Source of the DNA: Orobanche coerulescens
Taxonomy: Eukaryota > Streptophyta > Magnoliopsida > Lamiales > Orobanchaceae
Assembly (NCBI GenBank): GCA_033398695.1
Contig: CM065805.1
Span: forward strand, 168,369,787 to 168,433,786
Direction: 5' to 3'
Length of the DNA stretch: 64,000 nucleotides
Shown piece by piece: positions 47,215 through 58,062 of this stretch. Position 1 is the stretch's first letter. Each line of letters begins with the position of its first letter. Made by a program: the position numbers and the translations under genes. The notes below the pieces were generated by a model. It saw nothing but the letters and a program-made list of their open reading frames with translations. It did not search any database and was not told where the DNA came from.

Positions 47215-47414
47215 GCGTTTCCAAGCTATGAGAAAGAGGAAAATTCAATTAGACTTGCAGTAGAATTATATTTAAATTTAAGTTGTAGTTCAAATTATTA
47301 CTCTTTTAATTAAATGTACTATTTGTACTTTATCATTGATTTTTGTTGGTAAAACTGTATAATTATTGAATAGGTAAAGGAACACCCAGTTTTTAAATTC
47401 TGAATCCTCCAGTG

Positions 47415-47422
47415 ATCCCATG
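47415..47422 (+). repeat. Target site duplication of hAT element (right)
   Basis: ATCCCATG, identical to 31942-31949. Confidence 0.85.
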
Positions 47423-48065
47423 AAATTACCTCAAAGGAACAACTAAGTTATGAAAGTTCATATGAACAATGGAATAATATGAATGTTCAAAGCTCATCCT
47501 TAAAAGCAACCCAAATGCAATAAACTGATATTTATGATGAGATTAAGTCATGAAGACTTTTAATAAATCTCAAACCTTATAATGTTGGAGTATTACATAG
47601 TACTCTTAATGAGTAAGTGTGAAGTGAGAGTCGTTTCAGACGTGGACACTTATGAATCCAAAGTGATATCCATGGCGAAAACAAACACAACTGAAGAACA
47701 AAAATGTGTTGATTTTTTTTTTTTGTGAGTATCATAGTCTCGGTATACACCATGAAGGAATAGTTCAAGGCATCATGACCACTAGATCGTCAGTATATCC
47801 AATGATATTTACTAAAGAAGGCTCAAAGTCACAACTTGAGGATTCAGCATAAGAGTCTTTATTCATGCATGCAGTAATTTCCACTCATTTGGGGATAATT
47901 GGAAAAATAAATTTAATAGATTCTATGACGGCTAAAAATCAATTTTGTGTAAAATTGAAGGTCCACTTAATCTACATTCCGAGTATATAGTCTTAGTATA
48001 TCTAATTTTTCAAAAGTGATTTTCATCTAGTGAGAAATTAATGAGTAAATTTAGTCATTTGAAAT
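47423..48065 (+). other. Unassigned tail after the hAT element
   Basis: AT-rich; it continues the sequence interrupted at 31949 and so is probably 3' untranslated region or LTR of copia G. A TTTGGGGATAATTGG purine-rich stretch at about 47887 could be a tract remnant. No gene is seen. Confidence 0.35.
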
Positions 48066-48282
48066 CACTACTACAAAATAGGCCTTTAACATTGGTATTT
48101 TAATAGCATTTCTAAAAAACTGATATTAAAATGACGTGGTGGCATAAATCATAATTTTCAGAATATTTTAATAGTGGTTCCATGAAAAACCGATGTTAAA
48201 AGTCTTATTTAACACAGCGGTTCTAAAAGAACCAATGTTAAAGTTCTCATTTAACAACAGTTCAAAAAGAACCGATGTTAAA
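48066..48282 (+). mobile_element. Terminal part of a CACTA transposon
   Basis: It begins CACTACTACAAAATAGG, the CACTA terminal signature. Subterminal repeats of AACCGATGTTAAA type occur at about 48189, 48230 and 48270, with inverted partners (TTTAACATTGGT at 48085, TTTAACACAGCGGTTC at 48208). The right boundary is the insertion point of element H; the remainder must lie beyond the window. Confidence 0.7.
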
Positions 48283-49434
48283 TGTTGTAGGTCACAAGTA
48301 TGTATAGTAGAAGTCTGGAGGGGGAGTGAATAGACTTTTAAAATCACTTTGCTGAATTAGATGGTTTAAGAAACTCAACTGTTATATATACAGCTAGGTG
48401 AACTTATCTGATCTTGCTGAAATCTCAGCGAGGTACAACTCAGAAGTCAGTTGAAAAATATTATGCGGAACACTTAGCTGACTTTTAATGCAACAGTTAA
48501 GATATATGCAATAGTTAAGTATGATACTTAGAGCAGTAAACCATAGTGGTTTCAGAAGTGGTTTAATCCTATACTAGTCCACTTTTCTCCAATTCAATTG
48601 GAGATAAATTCACTATAATGTTTTATGGTTACAATGAATTTAGTTACTTCAGCTTTCAACCAGTGAAAACTCATGGCCATGGTAACTCCTTCCCTTGGTT
48701 GCTTGACACCTCCTGATCGAAAACCGATAGATGTCTCACAACTCTCAAGTTGTTTATCATCTTCCAATCAAGAACCTGTGAATGTCGCACAACCTCAACT
48801 TTCAAGAACCTCGTTCAGGAAAGTACCCTTACTCAAATCTTTCAGACAAGAGTGTTTGTTTTCTCCAACTTCTAAGAGCTTCTTGTGATTTGAATATTAT
48901 GATATTATCTTTTCACGATGCTTGTAGAGTATATTGATTTGGTTTGGTTTTGATCGCTTGATAAGTGGTAAATGCATCGTACTTCTGCTTAAGATTTCTG
49001 CACATATCTATAGTACTTCCATTATGGTAACTCCTGCATACCAATTTTCCATCTTTGTTAATTTTTCAACATTTGCTAACATGGACATAGCTGATTGATA
49101 CTTGATGAATTTTGTCCAAATATTTTGACGTCCATACTTAGCTGATGTTCTGTCTTGACTAAACTCAGCTGACACTCTGTCTTGGCTAAAATCAACTGAT
49201 ATTCTGACTTGACGATACTCAGCTGATATTTTGACTTGGCAATACTCAGCCGACATTCTGACTTGGCGATACTGAGCTGATATTCTGACTTAGCGATACA
49301 TAGTTGAATGGACTTAGCATGTTTGATTAATCCTTAGTCTTACTTTTACAATGCCAAGTACTTAGAACATTATATTTGGATTAAACTTAGAATACAAGAA
49401 TTACATCATCAAAATCCTAAATGTATTCCTAACA
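48283..49434 (-). repeat. 3' LTR of element H
   Basis: On the minus strand it begins TGTTAGGAATAC at 49434 and ends CCTACAACA at 48283, about 1150 bp. The purine tract ATATGGGGAATT (complement at 49435-49446) precedes it. It contains seven 27-bp tandem units (49140-49310). Confidence 0.75.
49138..49310. repeat. 27-bp tandem repeat, seven units, in H LTR
   Basis: AGCTGA or a one-base variant occurs at 49140, 49167, 49194, 49221, 49248, 49275 and 49302, exactly 27 bp apart each time. The unit resembles CAGCTGATATTCTGACTTGG. Each unit is centred on CAGCTG or a decayed form of it. Confidence 0.9.
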
Positions 49435-49639
49435 AATTCCCCATATTTTGATGGTGGCAAAACTTAATGATTTTTCAAAGTAAATGAGTCATCACACAAA
49501 AAAAAATAAAAGTTCAGTCAGTTTGAGATAATTAGGAATTATCATTCAGGTTGACTGTATATACGTTTCACTTCTGTTTATTATATTACAGTCCTTAGAT
49601 GAATTTTTGTTAAACGAAAAAATAGATTAAAAGTAAATG

Positions 49640-51656
49640 ATAAAACAACAAATTTAAACATTCAGCTTCTTCTTCCTCTTCCTCTGGACTTAGCTGGAGG
49701 TAGTGATTTTAAGGTTTTGCTCCAATGGGTTTTTCCACGATTGGATTCAGCCCATATTTCTTCTTTATCACTATTGAAGCAAACTCTTGGTCTTCAGGAG
49801 AAGTGTATTTGTTTTTAATGCACACTTCTCTTATTTCCTCTTGAAGAGCATTGTCATCCAGCTTTCCATTTACATCAATAGGATCTTATTGTGGTCTGAG
49901 AAAGGGTATTATTGGATATGCATCGAATTCTTCTTCAGCAAACTTCTTCTGGAATTCCCACAAGTTCAGCCATTTTAGCTCCATATAATCAATGAAAATT
50001 TATTGTGAGGGACAGTCAGGGTCTTGAAGTATTTCCCAGATGTAATACTTCTCAATGAACTGTTTCTTGGCTGTTCCCCACGTTAGTACAACTTCCTCAG
50101 ATATAAACTTCTCCACAAAGTACAGCTCTTTTCCCTCCCAGCTGAGTGGTTGGACAATGACTTTTCTAGTTCTGCTCTTCTTTGCAGGAGGGTACTGATC
50201 CTCAGCTTTGTTTTTCTTTTTTAGTTTTTTGGAGCTTGTTCCTGCTTCTGGATAGTGAATGACTGGAGGAGAGGCACTTCTTGGAACAACAGCTAAGGAT
50301 TCTTTCCATTTGGTCCTCATTAAAAAGATAGGCCAGCCGTTCTTCCACCTTGGTCATAAAATCTTGCATGCCAAGGGGTAGTTTGACTAAGGTAGGTGCC
50401 GGGAAAGGTTCTTTCCTATTGAGCAGGGAATTCATTTTGCTGTTTAACTCCAGCAGATGTTTCTCAAATCTAGTGGCCAGAAGTTTTTCAACTGTTTCTT
50501 CAACCATCTTTATGATCAGTTCAGCTAGGATTAGAGGTAGCTGATCAGTAGGTGACTGATTCTGTTTGGCTTGGTTATGATTTGAGGTAGCTGATTTTTT
50601 CGCAGGAGGAGACTTAGCTGAAGAGTGTTCCCCCTGTTTGTATGACTCCTTTTCAGCACTTGTATTGGCAGATGTCCTTCCTCTATCTTGATCAGGTCCA
50701 TCCTGATCCGCATCATGATCAGAGTCATCCTAATCATCTTCTTCTCCTCCTCTCTATCTTCTTCTTCTTTTTCTTCTTCTTCTTTTTCTTCTTTTTCAAA
50801 TCCACCAACTTTTTCAATATTTTCTTTTTTTCAATTTCAACTCTCTCATACTTCTAATCAAAACTTCTCCCTTATGCTACAACTTCCATAATATAGAGAA
50901 TAAATTGGTCCATATTTGTTTTGAAATTATTTATGAACCAAATTTCATCTAATAGCAGACTCATCTCAGTTTCATTACAGAATACTTTGATGATTTGATC
51001 AGTTCTTAAGGGGTAGTCCCATCCACTCCTTTCAACCAGCTCCTTCGGAGCAGTGAAGCTAAGTGACCTCAACTTCTTCCAATATTTGTATGCAGGAATA
51101 CTGTAAAGCGATGTGATTCCTTACCATTTTCAGTTGATCTTTATTGAGTTGGAATGGGTTGTTGTCCTTGAGATTGAATCTGTAATGTATGTCATCTTCC
51201 TAAATGACTTGTTCTTCTGTAGCTTCAACTTCTTCGGGAATGCTGGGGAGTGGAGATCAAGAAGTGGTGCTGTAGCGATGAGAGTTTCTTCTTCCTGTTC
51301 TTGTACCAAGGACAGCTTAGTTGATTGAGTTGCTGGTAATTCAGCAGGGGTTTCAGTTGGGTTGGAGATCTCAGCAGGTATCTCAGCTGGGTTGGATATC
51401 ACAGCAGGTATCTCAGTTGTTGGAATCTCAGATGTGTCTTCATCAGAAGACTTGGATGGGTAATCAACCAGTCATTTGAGTCTTTTTGCTGGAGATTTGG
51501 GTGGGGATACACTGGGTATAACTTTCTTCTTTTCAGGAGACTTTATCTTCCTGAAATGTGCAGATAGTGGAAGATTGTCACTTTCTTCATCTTCCTCTTG
51601 ATGCGCAGGTCAGTTGGTTATTCCTCAGGTGCAGCTAACTTTTCAGATAAGATGTG
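49640..51656 (-). pseudogene. Element H extra ORF, distal part
   Basis: Minus-strand frames over 50000-50320, 50202-50507 and 51130-51402 are Lys/Glu/Ser/Pro-rich and carry no known catalytic motif. I recognise only the general look of the extra 3' ORF of Sirevirus-like elements. A long pyrimidine tract at about 50730-50805 on the plus strand encodes Glu/Lys runs on the minus strand. The frame breaks several times. Confidence 0.45.
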
Positions 51657-51661
51657 GACTG
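51657..51661 (+). repeat. Target site duplication of element E (left)
   Basis: GACTG here equals GACTG at 59401-59405. Confidence 0.9.
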
Positions 51662-52999
51662 TGTTAGGCGTATTTTTATACGCTTATTTAGCATTATTTA
51701 GTATTATTTTGGCGAGTAAAATTGCATAAATGAGCTTTTAATGTCTTATTCTTGCTTGTTTGACAGAAGATTGGAGTCCGAAAGCTAAAACGAGGCGAAA
51801 CGGGAGAAAACGGCGAATTTTGGCCGTGAGCCGCGGCACAAGGCAAGTGGGCCGCGGCACAGGAAGGCAACCAGCGGGCACCAGAGTAGACTGTACTCTG
51901 TGCCGCAGCACAGTCCAGGTAAGCCGCGGCCCAGATGAATTAAAAGGCGCCCAGGCATCCAGCTGAACGCCATGTGCCGCGGCACAGACTAAGTGAGCCG
52001 CGGCACACTTAGCGGTTTTGGTGTGCTCCGCGCGGATTTGGGCCGTTTTGAATCCAGTTCTCGACCTACTCACATGGACGCGATTTGGAGACTGTGAGAG
52101 CTATAAATAAGGGTTTAAGACCCTAATTAATCATCTGGGGAATCTAAGAATCTTGAGATCTTTGGAGGCTTGGGAGAAGAAGGAACACAGAAGATTATCA
52201 CAGACAAGAGATCAAGGGCAGAGGGCGGAATCCAGAAGAACGGAGGGATCCAAGTTCTTCATCTGCGTTTGATTTTCATGCTTCTATTTATTAATTCTGT
52301 AATTTCATTAATTAGCATGTCAGGCTAAAACCCTAATCTAGGATTTTGATGAAACCTACGTTTTGACGGATTTGCTTGAGATTATCTATTTAATTCCCTT
52401 TTTGTTAAGTTTTCCCAATCGTGTTTAATGCTTTCAATTATCTGGCCAATAGTTGTATTGTTTTAATCATTCAATTCGAATCGGGAGAGGAGAGTTGGTG
52501 AGGAACTATTGGTGAGGACCGTCTTATTCTGTGAGATAGAAATATACTCATAGGAACTACGTGGTCTTTTGGAGATTTTATGCTTTTTGTCTATTGACGA
52601 ATTAATTCACCTAGGGATAGAGTGCGTTATTCGCCTTTAGAAAAATCTATCGACCTCGGGGGAGGCGGTAGAGTATATTAGCAATCTTCGCCTTCAATGA
52701 ATTGGGAAAATCATTAACTTCAGATAATCGAGAGTAAATTCGGATAAACCGAGGTGGATTCAGAATCCTAGACTTATTCATCATTTGATTCTCTTTCTTC
52801 AAGCGATCATTTTTACTGTCTAGTCTTTTATTAATTCTTTTAGTAATTAATTGCAAAACCAAAGTTCGATTGTTCAAATAAAACTAGAATACATAAAAAT
52901 CGGTAGTTAGTGATTCAGTCCTCGTGGGAACGATACTCACTCATCACTTTATTACTTGTATACGATAACGTACACTTGCGTTCAAGAAATATCGCAACA
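51662..52999 (+). repeat. 5' LTR of element E (1338 bp)
   Basis: It starts TGTTAGGCGTATTTTTATACGC and ends ATCGCAACA. It contains three pairs of palindromes (51828-52006) and TATAAATA at 52102-52109. Confidence 0.95.
51828..52109. promoter_or_regulatory. Paired GCCGCGGC palindromes and TATA box, E 5' LTR
   Basis: Pairs start at 51828/51849, 51900/51921 and 51974/51995; within each pair the step is exactly 21 bp. The 12-mer is GTGCCGCGGCAC or GAGCCGCGGCAC with few changes. TATAAATA lies at 52102-52109. The 3' LTR repeats the set at 58229-58407. Confidence 0.85.
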
Positions 53000-53005
53000 A
53001 GTTTT

Positions 53006-53023
53006 TGGCGCCGTTGCCGGGGA
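53006..53023 (+). other. Primer binding site of element E (tRNA-Asp type)
   Basis: TGGCGCCGTTGCCGGGGA, the site common in Athila/Tat elements, six bases after the LTR. Confidence 0.85.
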
Positions 53024-53151
53024 CTGAAATTTTTGCTAATATCGATTTCAGTATTTCTAGTCTTAGTTTGAACGTTTTTATTTACTTATTTTCGTGTATT
53101 TAATTTTATTTATTTATTTGTTTTTTCCTTTCAGGATTTTTCGCGTAGTGC

Positions 53152-55242
53152 ATGAGAAAATTCGGTAACGAAGGCCTACTACCTTTGGATACCGAACTCG
53201 AGCGCACTCTTCGAAGGAACAAGAAGGAGAAACGAGAGTTACAGACGACAGTGACTATGGCCGAAAATATCGAAATTCAAGGAGGAAATAATATTGTGCA
53301 GTAAGCTCAACCAGAAATGGCACTTCGAGACTATGCCATGCCGCAAATTAACGCAAATTTTTCGGGGATTCGGCGCCCCACTATCCAGGCGAACAATTTC
53401 GAAATTAAGCCTGCTATTATTCAGATGGTACAGGCGAGCCAATTCTGTGGATTGCCGAATGACGACCCCAACGCACATATTGCTTCTTTTCTCGAGATTT
53501 GTGACAGGTTCAAGAACAATGGTGTCACCGACGATGCTATCCGATTACGCCTTTTCCCTTTCTCTTTGAGGGATAAAGCGAAATTTTGGTCAATTCCTTC
53601 TGCAGGGTCGATCACAACATGGGCAGAGTTAGCGCAAGCCTTCCTTGCTAAATTCTTCCCACCTTCTAAGACGGCGAGATTGAGAAACGAGATCACCACC
53701 TTTGGTCAGTATGATATGGAATCGCTCCACGAGGCGTGGGAGCGATACAAAGATTTGTTACGGAGATGCCCACATCACGGCCTTCCAGACTGGCTTCAAA
53801 TTCAGACGTTCTACAATGGATTGAGTGCCTCTACACGCACTCTCGTGGATGCAGCTGCCGGTGGAGCTTTGATGGGAAAGACGATGGCTGAAGCACACTC
53901 GTTGTTGGAAGCTATGGCCACTAATGCTTATCAATGGCCATCCAAACGAATAACGCCGAAGCGAGTTATGGAAATTTCTAGTAATGACCCGATATCCACA
54001 TTGTCAGCTCAAGTCGCCGCCTTGACTCAGCAGCTTCAAGCATTTTCGCATGCTCCTTCCCCCGTTACCATTGAGTCTTGCAATTGGTGTAACGGATCTC
54101 ACCCTAGCCAGGAGTGTCAAGTCGGAAATCCGTTCGAGCAGCCCCAAATTGAACAAGCTCAGTTTATAGGAAACGGAAACCGGCAAAATAATCCGTACTC
54201 CAACACGTATAATCCGGGGTGGCGTAATCATCCCAACTTTTCGTGGAGAAACGGACAGAACTCGAACCAGTCTCCGTTCACTCAAAACCAATAGCAGCCC
54301 CCTCCCGCTCCAAAAGTTTCTCTCGAGGAAGCAATTGCGAAATTGGCAGCGAATACGAGTCAATTCATGACCCGTACTGAAGCGACCTTGCAGAATCATT
54401 CCGCTTCCATTCGCAACTTGGAAGTCCAGCTGGGCCAGATTGCCAACGTGTTGACAGCCCGCCCGGAAGGAGCATTGCCAAGTACGACCGAGACAAATCC
54501 TAGAGAAAGTCTAAGTGCAATCAGTTTGAGAAGCGGGAAGAAGGTGTTTGACCAGCCCGAAAGGAGTGAAATTGAGGAGAAGAAAAATTTAGCGACGGAG
54601 GAATCACAAGATTGGAGGCCTTCGATAACGTTTCTGGATAACCCGAAGGCATATGTGCCACCCGTCCCGTTTCCGCAGAGACTACAGCAGAAAAAGGCGG
54701 ACAAGCAATTCTCTAAGTTCCTCGACGTGTTCAAGAAGCTTCATATTAACATCCCATTTGCCGACGCATTGGAACAAATGCCAAGCTACGTTAAATTCAT
54801 GAAAGAGATATTGTCAAAGAAAAGAAAACTCGAGGAGTTTGAGACAGTCACCTTGACAGAGGAATGCAGCGCGATTCTTCAGAAGAAGCTTCCACCAAAA
54901 TTGAAAGATCCAGGAAGTTTCAACATACCGTGCACCATGGGGAATCTCTCTTTTAATAAGGCATTGTGCGATCTCGGTGCTAGTATTAACCTCATGCCTC
55001 TGTCTATTTTCAAGAAGCTGGGAATTAGAGAAGCAAAGCCGACGACGGTCTCCTTGCAATTAGCGGATCGATCTATTAAGTATCCGAGGGGAGTGATTGA
55101 GGATGTGTTAGTAAAAGTGGATAAATTTATCTTTCCAGCGGATTTTATTGTTCTCGACATGGAGGAAGATGAAGATATCCCGATTATCTTAGGACGACCA
55201 TTTTTAGCGACCGGCAGAACTCTTATTGATGTGGAAAAATGA
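53152..55242 (+). pseudogene. Element E gag-protease
   Basis: One frame from the ATG at 53152. A TAA at 53302-53304 and a TAG at 54292-54294 interrupt it; both fit single C-to-T changes (CAA, CAG). Capsid hallmarks of Athila are clear: FSLRDKAKFWSIPSAGSITT, WERYKDLLRRCPHHGLPDWL, FYNGLSASTRTLVDAAAGGA (53560-53870). A Cys/His motif, CNWCNGSHPSQEC, is near 54080. Protease follows at about 54900-55240 (CDLGASINLMP active site at 54967-54999; IPIILGRPFLATGRTLIDVEK). The frame ends in a TGA at 55240-55242. Gag forms particles and protease matures them. Confidence 0.85.
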
Positions 55243-55734
55243 GAATTAACTCTGCGGGTTCAAGAAGAGAATGTTACGTTCCAAGTATTCAAATCCTTTT
55301 CATGGCCGTGAGGTGTTGATAAGAGCTCACAAAGTGAAAGTGTGGAGGCCGTTACAAAAGAAAAACACCGAAAACATCGTCGGTCGAAAAATTCAGATTC
55401 CGTGTCAGATGGTCCAACTTTTAAGAAAAAGGTAGAACGAGTAGCATTTCTCAAGCATGTGAACATGCCATCATCGCCATCCGACCATCCACACTCGGAC
55501 AAGTCTGCTGCTGCCATAAAGTGATTTTTGAAAGAGGGAAATAAGCCGGAAATCAAACGGACATCTAGTCATGAGAAAAACGGGTGTTTCGGGAAGTTGT
55601 TCTCGTCAAAACCTTTCTGCAACCAACATTGGGTGTCCGAACCGAAAATCGAATCGTTAATGACCGATGGTCAAAATTTTAAAAACCATATTCACGGTTC
55701 GATGAACGGGGTGGAGATCAAATGGAGTTTGTGA
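55243..55734 (+). pseudogene. Element E post-protease tail
   Basis: The same frame as gag-protease continues after the TGA with stops at 55309-55311 and 55525-55527, ending at 55734. It is Lys/Ser/His-rich. The expected reverse transcriptase, RNase H and integrase are simply missing; the reading passes straight to sequence that normally follows pol. This indicates a clean internal deletion in an ancestor. Confidence 0.55.
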
Positions 55735-55787
55735 AAAGCGAACTGATTTTTAAATAGGTCCGGCTGAAGACTATAAACTTAGCGCTT

Positions 55788-55805
55788 CTCGGGAGGCAAC
55801 CCGAG
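55788..55805 (+). other. Hairpin after the coding region of E
   Basis: CTCGGG-AGGCAA-CCCGAG is a perfect 6-bp stem with a 6-base loop, preceded by AACTTAGCGCTT. A GCGCTT..GGGAGGCAACCC block of this kind is familiar from Athila/Tat elements after pol; its role is not known to me. Confidence 0.6.
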
Positions 55806-55962
55806 TTCTTAGTTGTAGATTTTTGCGTTTCTTTATCTTTCTTGCATTCTTGAATTTTTATTTTTCATCATTTTGGGCTTTGATTTGCTTTTACCTCTCG
55901 TTCTTGACGTGTTCTTCTTAAAATTTTGTGCAGGAAAAGTCCCAGGGGAGAAATTCATTACT

Positions 55963-56162
55963 GAGCCGCAGCACAAGTATTGTGAGCCGCGGCACACACA
56001 AATCGAAAGGGAGAGCTAAACAATCTGTACTCTGTGCTGCGGCACAACATTACTGAGCTGCGGCACACCTGAGTCCTGAGCCGCGGCACCCGACGGTATT
56101 ACAAATAAGTCCCAGGCCGACTGTACTCTAGGCCGCGGCTCACTTATGTTGTGCCGCGGCCC
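55963..56162. promoter_or_regulatory. Second set of paired GCCGCGGC palindromes, inside E
   Basis: Outside the LTRs, palindromes start at 55963/55984, 56034/56055 (then 56078) and 56130/56151; each pair is exactly 21 bp apart. Some show GCTGC or GCAGC changes. Confidence 0.8.
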
Positions 56163-56169
56163 CCGTCGC

Positions 56170-58044
56170 AATATAAGAGTGCCCAGGTATGCTTCATACA
56201 GTCGATCGGCCAGCACAAGGTCCCTTCCTTACTTCCTTCCTTCGCACAATGAGGTCACTCGATACCCTTCTCTTAGTCTCCTCAAATTCTTCAGGTAATT
56301 CTTGATATCTTAATCATAAGTGATACTTGATTTGAAAAGAATTGAAGTTATATATTGCTAGTTGTTCTTCAATGTTTTCTCTAAAATGGAGTTGGAATAT
56401 GGGGAATTTGGTATTTGATTGTGATGGAATTGGTAATTATGAACGAATTGGTGATGATAGTTGTCGTTATTCATGGCTATTATCTGTGTTATTATTTTTG
56501 GGATTTGGAGTTAACCATCAAAATTCTTGTTCTTCATTTTAACTTGTGCATACCAAGTGTTTGATAAAATGCAGCAATGAAAAATTGGTAAGCCAAGCAT
56601 TTTCAAATTATATGCAACGAATCATTTTATCGAATTACATTGTCCCCAACCCTTACATCATGTTAAACTTGAGAGCTTGTACTTAACTTCCTCTTTGATG
56701 ATGCAAGCTCATGTATTCACACTCCGCATGATGTAATCGAGAAGCGTGTAAGCTTGCCAGATGATGCCGGCACCAGCTCGTGAGCTGTTTGTAGGGGAGT
56801 ACTTGACCTTCTTATTTTATTGCATATTATATTTTGTCCATTGAGGTCAATGTACGTCCTAAGTTTGGGAGGGGGGTCTATTTCTGTTGCTACATTTACT
56901 GCTGTACTTATTTCGTTGCACTTTTTGTTTTTTTTAGTTATCTTTTTGTCGATAGCCTTGCTTGTCTTGATTTTACTTTTATTCGTGAATTTTTCGTGCT
57001 TCTATTTATGTAATACTGATGTTACGATACTGTTTTCTTCTCTGAAGAAACGGTTGAGTTTTAGTCGGGTTGTATTCAGTGATTTCTGTTTCTGCTAAGT
57101 CTTCATTTAGGTTCGAAATTTTTCGTTTTTGTAGAGACCTTAGCGGATAAGAAAGGATACATACGTGTTTTAAAATCACCGTCGATACGTTTGGTTACAT
57201 TTTTCGGTTAGCTAGTCGTCCAGTTACATAAGTCGTGTTGGCACTGATATTGAGTTTAGAGTCGGTCAGTTTTTCCCAAAAAGTCGAGTTATTTTTGTTC
57301 TATGATGAGAAGTCTAGTAACCGGGGGTATTCACGTGACCCGTTGTTTACTCTCGCGTAAAACGACGACCCTGATTAGACTAGTGGTTTAGAAATTTCGC
57401 ATGTGCCGATGATAGGGAGCCTAGTAACCGGGGGTACTCGCGTGACCTGTTGTTTACTCTCGCGTAAAACAGCGACCTTGCTTCGGACATGCGGGAAATT
57501 AGCTATTCGAGTTGGTTCTCCGCTGTGGAGGGGAACTTAGTAACTAGAAGCATCCATGTGCCCCATAAGTGTCTTTTACGTCAAACGGTTTCCCAATACA
57601 TGAGAATGGAAGTTCCACCCTAGGATTATCCCGATGAAACATCCCGAGATCCGAACCTAGTGGTCAACTCGAATCAATTTCTTGAGCATATATATAAGGG
57701 AATACTGTTCGAGGGTTAATTTTTATGAAACTCGTAAAATTTTTGCCATTAGACTGTGGAACGGGGCGAATTTAGCTCGTTTAGTTTAACCTTTCATATT
57801 GACGGTCGATTTGATTCACGTTTGTTAATCTTTGAGCTGGATTTTCTTCATGAACGAGTAATTAGGACTGAACTTGGTTACTTTGTAGAATCAGTGTTCT
57901 GAGTGTAGCTCGCTATTACGATACTCGTATTTTTCAGAGATAATTTCAGTATAGTATTGATTAGGTTGAGCACTATGAGTAGCACGATTATTCACGACAT
58001 TCTTTTGTTGAAATTAATTCTTTTTGCTTGAGGACAAGCAAAGG
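56170..58044 (+). other. Long non-coding 3' region of element E
   Basis: No gene is visible. Imperfect tandem units starting CTAGTAACCGGGGGTA lie at 57314, 57421 and (decayed) 57536, spaced 107 and 115 bp. Each is followed by GTTTACTCTCGCGTAAAAC or a variant. Such repeats before the 3' LTR are common in Tat/Athila elements. Confidence 0.7.
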
Positions 58045-58062
58045 CTTAAGTTTGGGGGTATT
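58028..58062 (+). other. Polypurine tract of element E
   Basis: TTGAGGACAAGCAAAGG, then TTAAGTTTGGGGGTATT, directly before the 3' LTR; typical Athila/Tat arrangement. Confidence 0.8.

Larger units (their letters stand above)
31950..47414 (+). mobile_element. hAT transposon (DUF4371 type) carrying nested insertions
   Basis: An exact 8-bp duplication flanks it. The left end is CAGAGGCTGATTTGG and the right end, as complement, CACTGGAGGATTCAG; these are imperfect inverted repeats (9 of 15 matching) of the type seen in Tip100/DUF4371 hAT elements. Removing the LINE (32310-37622 plus one duplication) and the solo LTR with its nested element (38240-45217) leaves about 3.2 kb encoding a broken transposase. 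It inserted into the copia G region. Confidence 0.8.

Noticed and set aside
50642..50857. Poly-Phe/Ser frame on the plus strand
   Set aside because: It is the translation of a pyrimidine-rich microsatellite; the minus-strand Glu/Lys reading fits element H better.
51760..51966. Small frames across the palindrome arrays (also 58161-58367, 62831-63061)
   Set aside because: They are translations of LTR repeats (Ala/Cys-Arg-Gly-Thr patterns) with no family resemblance.
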